Shown here: in pieces, positions 57,885 to 64,000 of the stretch
Layout of the letters: each line of letters begins with the position of its first letter
How positions within the stretch are numbered: the stretch's first letter is position 1
From: Lycorma delicatula
Taxonomy: Eukaryota; Arthropoda; Insecta; Hemiptera; Fulgoridae
DNA length: 64,000 bases
Assembly: GCF_047948215.1 (NCBI RefSeq)
Contig: NC_134455.1
Location: forward strand, 323,917,147 to 323,981,146
Direction: 5' to 3'
Notes under the pieces: generated by a model
The model's input: the letters and a program-made list of their open reading frames with translations, nothing else
Database searches by the model: none
What the model was told of the DNA's origin: nothing
Position numbers and translations under genes: made by a program

Positions 57885-59260
57885 CCGCTAAAATGTTTGG
57901 AACATCTAAAGAGCTCACCCTCTTTTAGAGGCCTCCGATATTTCGGGGATCCATTGATGCTTAGCCAGTGATCTCTTTTCCAACTATCATTACGACGTCT
58001 TCTTTCCCAGTTCTCTGAGTGAGAATTTTCTCTATTTCAACTTTTACCTTCGATGTGTTATGTTAAGACTTCTTCTGCGGATTAGTTTCACCTTTCTTCA
58101 ACTTTTGACCGGTTGAAGGCTCATACCTAGGTTGTGTAACAATCTTTTGTTTGGAGACATCTGTTTTTTCTGCTAGATTTTGGGCTACTTTCTATGGTTG
58201 GTCGACTCTTCAATTTTTCATTGATGTATGTTCGACCACACAGTCAGGGCTGGTGTCAGTTCAGAAATACGTCTACTAGTTTAAAGGAAGCTATAGGAAC
58301 TGCAGCAAACTGTGCATAAGACGCAGTCCTTGACGTTCTGCGGAGCACAATTTTCCTAGATTCAAAGTAGCTGACTTTTTGTATTGATTTTTCTTGAACA
58401 GCTACTTTTTGCTTATAAATAGGGAAATTCCGATTCTCGTCGAGTGCTGCCCGTGACAATTGACATAGACAGGTGGATTCCTGAACAGGTCATTGGGATG
58501 TAATGGATTGCTCCACACACACGCACACAAATCTGTTTCTTCGTAGAATGTACCGCTGAATTTCCGAATCTCTAACATCTAAAGCACCGCATGGAGTCAA
58601 AATAAACGGACGTACGTCCAATCTATAGAATCCACTCTTTATTTTCTTTGAACACTTCGGTTTTTGAAGGTCAAGATATGCGACGCGGAGGGTATAACAT
58701 CTCTGTTGCTTAGTGTGTTTAATCGTCCACATGCTACAACTCCTTGTTCATGAAGTTTCTCAACGATTTCCTCCTCAGTGCAGTTCAGCAAGTCGCTGCA
58801 TACGACTATTCAAGTTGTTTAGCGTTCCATTCGTGAAAGCTCAATGTCCATGACTCCCATATTCTTGGCTTTCAGTAGCCGTAACGATTGTGAGTCGTTA
58901 ACTGTGTCTACAAACATACAATACCAGGCTTTGTCTCCTTTATAGGCTCTCCTGCAGCTTTTGTAATCCCTGGAGCTATTACGAAAGGGTTAGTCTTTGA
59001 GAAATCCCCTTTCCTCTTGATCGCCAAATATTTTAGAATCGATCCGCTGCTCTTCGGTCGAAACAGTTTGATCCGTCTTTACTGTGACAGTAAACTCGAC
59101 ATTCTTCCTTCGCTTTGCTTGCGAAAATAAAGCCTTACCAGGACGAAACCTTTTGTGTAGAAACTCTGCCACAGAATGTGTAGAAGTAGAAATTTTCATG
59201 CATGAAGTTTCGTCAGTCAAAATTTCACAAGGTGCTGGCGGAGAGGCGGTTCTGCATGCC
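57885..59260 (-). pseudogene. I-clade LINE ORF1 (gag-like protein)
   Basis: ORF1 proteins bind element RNA and form the transport particle. Minus-strand pieces in order: ETSCMKISTSTHSVAEFLHK, FTVTVKTDQTVSTEEQRIDS (58990-59220), VNDSQSLRLLKAKNMGVMDI, LLNCTEEEIVEKLHEQGVVA (about 58800-58740), IKHTKQQRCYTLRVAYL, KIKSGFYRLDVRPFILTP (58570-58650). The zinc-knuckle region follows in other frames (RPF..MRC-like, then FVCVCVEQ and a YVNCHGQHS-like stretch near 58500-58440). Then KVAVQEKSIQKVSYFESRKI (58400) and TASYAQFAAVPIASF, and a Lys/Pro-rich C-terminus near 57900-58200 (IVTQPRYEPSTGQKLKKGET). The order and words match gag-like ORF1 of I-type and Jockey-type LINEs. At least four shifts or stops occur, and the Cys knuckles are broken. 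No ORF2 follows to the left, so this is a 5' remnant. Confidence 0.75.
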
Positions 59261-59269
59261 CCGAATCAT

Positions 59270-59960
59270 TCATCCTACCTAGGTTCCCGCAGTCAGCCTC
59301 CTCCCACAGATTTAACCCGGGCCGCGGAGTCAGGCACTGCTTGACCCGCAATATCTACAACCCAGGGCTCGCATGTAGCAGTAAGGGTCCGATACCCCTA
59401 CTCATAGAACAATCCCTGCCAAGGGCTGAAGTTACGTGTAAATATATTATAAAATTCTATATTTTATACATAATCATGTAGAAAATTCCATTTTAGAAAT
59501 TAATTTGAAAAAAATTATTATTTTTAGTTAAACAAATATATATTATTTTTAACTGTAATAACTATAATAACAATAATTCCCCTGTCAAAAACCAACCCCA
59601 CGTCCGTGTAGTTACACCTATGCACACGTCCGGGGCGGGCAACGACATGGTTCTTCGGTACTTTCACTTACGTCGACCAACAGGGCAATGGTATTGCTCA
59701 GCAGATCCTTGTGGAAAACGGGATTGGCAGTCCTGAGCTGGTCGCAGTTGTGCTTCTCGGCTTTGCTGCTTTCAGCGGGATCTGAAGGCTTGACCGTGAT
59801 CTGTTTTTGCTGGCGTTGTGCGGAGTGCGGACGGAGAACGCACATCCTATCCTCCCAGTTTTGGAAACCGGGTTGAAAGTGAGATGATGTGAGGTTGCTC
59901 TGCCAAAATCTTGCGCCATAAAACAGTAACTTCGGCCCTTGGCCAGTAACAATCTTTAAG
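59270..59960 (-). other. probable 5' leader of the I-clade LINE
   Basis: A GC-rich block in two parts (59270-59420 and 59600-59955) separated by an AT-rich insert (59430-59590). Minus-strand words include gggccgaagttactgtttta, aagattttggcagagcaacc, gtttccaaaactgggaggat and cttggcagggattgttctat. It lies directly upstream of ORF1 on the same strand. It contains an 84-codon open frame (59698-59952) with no motif I know, more likely leader than protein. The assignment is by position and composition. Confidence 0.5.
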
Positions 59961-59984
59961 CCTATAGTTTAATTAGTTTTTACC

Positions 59985-60000
59985 AACTGTTTATTTCAAG
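59985..60000 (+). repeat. 16-bp target-site duplication, left
   Basis: aactgtttatttcaag, identical to 60169-60184. Confidence 0.92.
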
Positions 60001-60168
60001 CCGGCTACCGTGGCGCGAATGGTAGTGTCTCGGTATTTCATCCGGAGGTCCCGGGTTCGAATCCCGGTTAGGCATGGCATTTTCACATAGGTTACAAATC
60101 ATTTATCTCATCCTCCGAAGTAATACCTAACTGTGGTCCTGGAGGTTAAACAAAAAATCAAAACAAAA
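60001..60168 (+). mobile_element. complete short tRNA-derived SINE (family A)
   Basis: A 168-bp element between perfect 16-bp duplications. The head runs ccggctaccgtggcgcgaat (A-box about 60011-60022) to the T-arm ccgggttcgaatcccgg (60051-60067), a perfect 5-bp stem with a 7-base loop containing the B-box ggttcgaatcc. A short body follows (ggcatggcattttcacatag), then the tail ctccgaagtaatacctaact, gtggtcctggaggttaaac and an A-rich end (caaaaaatcaaaacaaaaa). It would be transcribed by RNA polymerase III and moved by a LINE's enzymes. It is a SINE, not a tRNA gene: no acceptor stem closes and a tail follows. Confidence 0.93.
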
Positions 60169-60184
60169 AACTGTTTATTTCAAG
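60169..60184 (+). repeat. 16-bp target-site duplication, right
   Basis: aactgtttatttcaag, identical to 59985-60000. Confidence 0.92.
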
Positions 60185-60414
60185 AAAAACCTGCTTCATC
60201 CTATTTTCGTTCTATTCTAAGAATATATGTCTAATTAATATTGAAAAACTGAAAATACTACACATTATGATTTAAATATATAAACATAATTTAAAAGTTT
60301 ATTTCAAAACATTAAAAGAAGTTTCTAAATTTTCATAATTAAGGAATTAAATTTGTAATTTATATCCTTTAGTGCTGATGGATACAGTTGAAAAAATGCC
60401 AATTGAAAAACAAA

Positions 60415-60444
60415 TCAAAAGAACCAAGAATTTGGTTCTTTTGA
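60415..60444. other. 13-bp hairpin followed by T run
   Basis: tcaaaagaaccaa-gaat-ttggttcttttga is a perfect 13-bp stem followed by attttttttc. It looks like a terminator but there is no gene beside it, and the setting is eukaryotic. Confidence 0.75.
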
Positions 60445-62845
60445 ATTTTTTTTCGGGTAACACTAACGTCTAATCCTCTGTTTAAAAGAAATATGGAGGT
60501 ATAATTGGTATTGACCCTGCTACGAATTTAGGCCGTACTTTTAAGATATCCCGTTGCGGAGGCGTCCCCACTCAGGCGGTACAGGTTGGATATTCATACA
60601 AATATGAAAATCTATCCTAATATATCTCGATGAATATCTTGGAAATACTACACAACTAAAATTTGCCGTAAGTAAAAACCAAATTTTAAATAAATTATCC
60701 CCGTTTTTAAATAAATCATGCGTGCGGTCACACATACACAGCATTTAATAGTACTGTATTAACAGGAATTTTTAAATAGTTTATAATTTCTATCACGGAG
60801 GAATAAAGATATGCTGAAATTATTTTATTGTAAAAAATTCTTTTATAAACCAAACAACTCAAAGTAATTTTTTCAAAATTAGATTAAATTTGTGACTCTG
60901 CGTTCGTATCTTTCATCTTAAATGAAAAACGTATACTACAAAAGAATTGCTTAAACCTACTGTATCATTTCAAACTTCTTATTACGAACTGTTGGACTGA
61001 CGTTTATAATAAATTGTGACAGGTTTTATTGATCGAATAATACCATTAGTAAATTTTTCTCATACCAATTCTGAGTTCCAATTTAAGAATTGATCCATTT
61101 AATAATAGTTTGTTTTTAATTCTATTTATCTTATAAATATAGCTTCATAAAAAATTGTAAATTTTTTATTTTCATATCTATACCCTTAATGTAAGATAAA
61201 ATAAGATGTTTCAGAACATTGTTTTTATAATGAATACTTTTTTTAACATTAACCTTGGGAAGGAAAGCCCTATCTTATATGCAGTTACAGTAATGTAATA
61301 ACTAATAACGAATACCCAGAAGATGAACCATTTTCCCAAAATTGTTGATAAATTTTACTTAATTAAAATTTCTCGACTGATGCCGTTTTTCTATGTAATC
61401 GTTCCAATGCCTCATAGCAATTTTCTTGTCGTAGATAATCTTTATTTTAAACACAAAAGGAGTGAATAAAATATCTCATTTTCTGTTTTTGCGTCAAGAC
61501 ATTTTTCTTTTTGTTTCATAAGTACAAGTAGAAATACTTTTCAATCATACTACTGTAACTATTTTTACGTTATTAACTTGAATCGCTAGCCAAAAATATA
61601 TTTAATTACAAGAAATATAACAGAATGAGAAAAAGGTAAACGCAATTAAAAAAAAGGTAAAATGGTATTTTTATTATGTGATTCTAATTTCTATTAAGTA
61701 GATAGTTATGTATGTGTAGAGTAAAAGATATACTAGCATAATGAGAATATGTGCTCGTGGGATAACTGTTTATTTACGGAAGTGCAAGAATACATTAATG
61801 CGCAGCTGGAATTTAGATTAAATTTATATTACTAAAATTAATGGATGCTTATTTCAGGTAAAATACTGAACTTCACACGTGTTCCACATACTTACAAATT
61901 TTCTTATGTTGATTTATAATAATGCATCTTTATTATCAATAGTAGTTTTAATAAATACTACATAATTTTAATTGCCTACATGATTAACAAAATGTAACTT
62001 AATGAATAGAGAAAATAAGAGAAATCCAAAATGTACATACTCATAATTTAATGTATTGCATCTATATATATATTTATGGCATTGTAACTTAGGAAAATTA
62101 CCCAAATTTTCATGAAATCGATCTCATTTCACGAAGTCCATCTTAATGTTGTAAAAATGAAATTAGGTGTATGGCGATCTGCAAACACACAGCTGTGTAG
62201 TCATGATTACACACCTGTAATCATTTAAATACTTAAAACAACCCATATATTTAAAAAAAAAATCATTGAAATTAAAAAATAACTGCAATAATTTTAGAAT
62301 CTTTTAATAAATTAGGTTTTAATAATAATACGACGACGTAATTCAAAATAATCAATCATTAGAAATCCTAAAAAATAGATATTAATACAACTACGATGAG
62401 AAAAAAAATTGTGATACTCTTAAAAAATAAATAAAAAATCTTTATTATTTTAAAAAATACTGATTTTATCAAAAACTCAATAAATTTCTGATTTTTTTAT
62501 TTTAGTATGACAGAAAACTCTCTTTCAACCATATGAAATCATGTGATTTATCTTAGTATTTACTACTTCCACGTATATCATAATAAAATTTGATTAACTC
62601 TTTTTATAGATGTACTGACATCATTACCATGAGAGTCGTTGTTACGGGTTGATTTATTCCCACTGATCCAAGTGAAATTCCAATAATCGTAAAAATATCA
62701 ATTTAATTGAATTTTTTTTTTAACAGAGAAGTTCAAAATTTTACGAGGATTAAATAATGACTAATTTTTGCTAATATGAGACTCAAACGACAGAATAACA
62801 GCAAACCATTTTCGATAAAAAGGAGACCGGTGGCCCATGTTGTAT
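60445..62845. other. AT-rich DNA, no gene seen
   Basis: No gene or repeat family was recognised. Confidence 0.6.

Positions 62846-62847
<2 letters not shown>

Positions 62848-62889
<42 letters not shown>
62848..62889. repeat. (AAT)n microsatellite at the LINE 3' junction
   Basis: About 14 AAT units run directly into the poly(T) that marks the 3' end of the minus-strand LINE. Confidence 0.95.
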
Positions 62890-64000
62890 TTTTTTTTTTT
62901 TTTTTTTTTTTTGAGGAGGGAGGTGGAAATGCATTTACGCACGGAGTGTCGGGCTCCCGCTGATGGTATTATCCAATCACCATTAGCGGACTACCGACTA
63001 AAACCACCCCCCTTTCTACCAGGGCTCGACCCGGAACCGTTTAACACATTACTTCCGGTTGAGTCCTCCTATACTAGCCTGTTAGGTGCTACCTAATTTT
63101 CAGGACTGTCCAGGTCAACCTTTTTGGCCCTGAGTATGTTGCCGACGAATCGGGCTACGCTTTCCCAGCTGCCCAAGTCACGGAGCATCATCGCAACCAC
63201 GTTGTGGGGACTCAGTGCTCCGTGATCCGCCTCTAATGTCCCTCGATCTTCCGCCCACCGAGCACATTTGAAAAAGGTGTGCTCAGCGTCGTCCCGTACA
63301 CCGGGACAATACAGGCAGTCGGGGGACGGCGCTTTCCCTATGACATGGAGGTAAGCGCGGAAGTACCCGTGACCCGTTAAAAATTGGGTCACGTAGTACT
63401 CCACTTCTCCATGCCGTCGCTCCGTCCACGGTCTGACCAGAGGAATAAGCCTTGCGGTCCATCGTCCTCTGGTCTCGTGGTCCCAGGTCTCTTGCCATGC
63501 GAGGAATGTGCGAGTGCGTTCCTCGTTGGCAATGGTCACCCGGTCTCCGCCTGCCCGCCGCCTCCCGTAGATCGCCTGGCGCTCCCTTGCTAAAGTAGCA
63601 ATCGGTATAACGCCGGCGACCACAAGTACTGCAGGCTCGGAGACCGTCCGATACGCGGAAGCGACTCGCAAGGCAGCGGTGCGTTGCACCTGCGCGAGCC
63701 GCTTCCGGTTTCTCGCCACTCTTAATGCCTGGGCCCACACTTCCGACCCGTATAGCAGGATGGAATGTACCGTGGACATCAGCAATCGCCGTCTGCTGGC
63801 CTTCGGTCCGCCGACATTCGCCATAAGCCGGCTGAGAGCAGTTACGGCTCTCGCAGCTTTGTCGGCGGCTGTACGAAGCTGCTCAGCAAAGCTGAGTTTC
63901 CGGTCAATCATCATACCGAGGTACTTTGCGGCCGGCTTGGTCTCGACAACCTCTACCCCGACCCGCAGGGAAAGAAGGGTGTCGATACGTTTCTTCGTGA
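62890..64000 (-). mobile_element. R1-clade LINE, 3' part, running off the window
   Basis: The minus-strand element ends at poly(A) (T run 62890-62912), preceded by a ~180 bp 3' UTR shared with the truncated copy at 51977-52344. ORF2 is intact to the window edge. The region is strikingly GC-rich against its flanks, a sign of a recent arrival. R1-clade elements often insert at specific targets (rDNA or microsatellites). Here the 3' junction is an AAT tract. Confidence 0.9.
63093..64000 (-). CDS. R1-clade LINE ORF2, C-terminal part (partial)
   Basis: An open frame of at least 301 residues on the minus strand, entering from beyond 64000 and ending at TAG... TAA region 63093-63095. The first in-frame ATG is at 63914, but homology extends upstream (TKKRIDTLLSLRVGVEVVET, then KPAAKYLGMMIDRKLSF), so the ATG is internal, not the start. 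Counting from 63914: RT thumb region with MMIDRKLSFAEQL (1-13), ILLYGSEVWAQAL (52-64) and RVASAYRTVSEPAVLVVAGV (83-102), then a linker. A CCHC zinc knuckle C200-x2-C203-x8-H212-x4-C217 (CLYCPGVRDDAEHTFFKC) follows, typical of R1-type ORF2 C-termini and implicated in RNA or DNA binding. No frame break is seen. The polymerase core and endonuclease would lie beyond the window. GC-rich codon use differs from every other coding remnant here. Confidence 0.9.
   Translation of the reverse strand, partial: TKKRIDTLLSLRVGVEVVETKPAAKYLGMMIDRKLSFAEQLRTAADKAARAVTALSRLMANVGGPKASRRRLLMSTVHSILLYGSEVWAQALRVARNRKRLAQVQRTAALRVASAYRTVSEPAVLVVAGVIPIATLARERQAIYGRRRAGGDRVTIANEERTRTFLAWQETWDHETRGRWTARLIPLVRPWTERRHGEVEYYVTQFLTGHGYFRAYLHVIGKAPSPDCLYCPGVRDDAEHTFFKCARWAEDRGTLEADHGALSPHNVVAMMLRDLGSWESVARFVGNILRAKKVDLDSPEN

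Noticed and set aside
60415..60455. Rho-independent style terminator
   Set aside because: The context is eukaryotic and there is no adjacent gene. Kept only as a hairpin.
62733..63096. Frames through the AAT and T tracts (poly-Asn/Phe, poly-Leu/Lys)
   Set aside because: They are translations of microsatellite and poly(T), plus the LINE 3' UTR.
63283..63738. 151-codon alternative frame opposite the R1 ORF2 reading
   Set aside because: It is the shadow of the intact ORF2 in a GC-rich block and has no motif of its own.

Overview
The window looks like non-genic DNA from a large, AT-rich, repeat-laden insect genome. A hemipteran is my best guess, because the RTE-, I- and R1-type retrotransposons, the mariner and DUF4817-type transposases and a multicopy 'MPRVCLNHP' protein family are ones I associate with Hemiptera. 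The sequence alone does not name a species. I found no host protein-coding gene, rRNA, functional tRNA gene or CRISPR array. What can be read is a fossil bed of mobile elements at different stages of decay, separated by AT-rich DNA in which I see nothing.

Layout. 1.4-5.5 kb: a decayed mariner transposase, an RTE retrotransposon copy with an internal deletion (minus strand) and a decayed DUF4817-type transposase. 5.7-11.2 kb: a ~700 bp dispersed repeat (copy 1), the 3' part of an R1-like LINE on the minus strand, and a full-length RTE element (7884-11176). The RTE has an 11-bp target-site duplication and only two in-frame stops, and it sits in the end of another copy of the dispersed repeat. 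11.9-13.7 kb: a 5'-truncated long SINE with target duplication, a DDE transposase remnant and repeat copy 2. 17.2-19.2 kb: a 5'-truncated I-clade LINE carrying RNase H, with a 10-bp target duplication. 26-29.6 kb: repeat copies 3 and 4 and a tRNA-derived SINE. 32.5-37.1 kb: a decayed CR1/Jockey-like LINE whose 3' untranslated region is split by other repeats. 41-43.4 kb: two more long SINEs and a strong hairpin. 45.5-46.6 kb: a near-perfect GC-rich hairpin and another repeat. 47.1-48.8 kb: a frameshifted copy of an uncharacterised multicopy protein gene, followed by a ~370 bp inverted-repeat pair about 1.3 kb apart. 51.9-52.4 kb: a truncated R1-clade LINE 3' end inside an AAT/ATT microsatellite. 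53.9-55.9 kb: a Tigger/pogo transposase pseudogene carrying two almost identical SINE copies in opposite orientation. 57.9-60 kb: the ORF1 and 5' leader of an I-clade LINE on the minus strand. 60.0-60.2 kb: an intact SINE with a perfect 16-bp target duplication. 62.8-64.0 kb: the 3' end of an R1-clade LINE with an open ORF2 running off the window.

These parts do not form a pathway; they are genomic parasites. The relationships that can be read are nesting (RTE in the dispersed repeat, SINEs in Tigger, repeats in a LINE tail) and parasitism (two SINE families share a 3' tail, presumably recognised by one LINE machinery). The freshest elements are the RTE, the SINE at 60 kb and the R1 LINE at the right edge. 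The points most worth a second look are the tRNA-like arm inside the ~700 bp repeat, the R1 LINE in AAT/ATT microsatellites, the near-identical inverted SINE pair, and three strong short hairpins.
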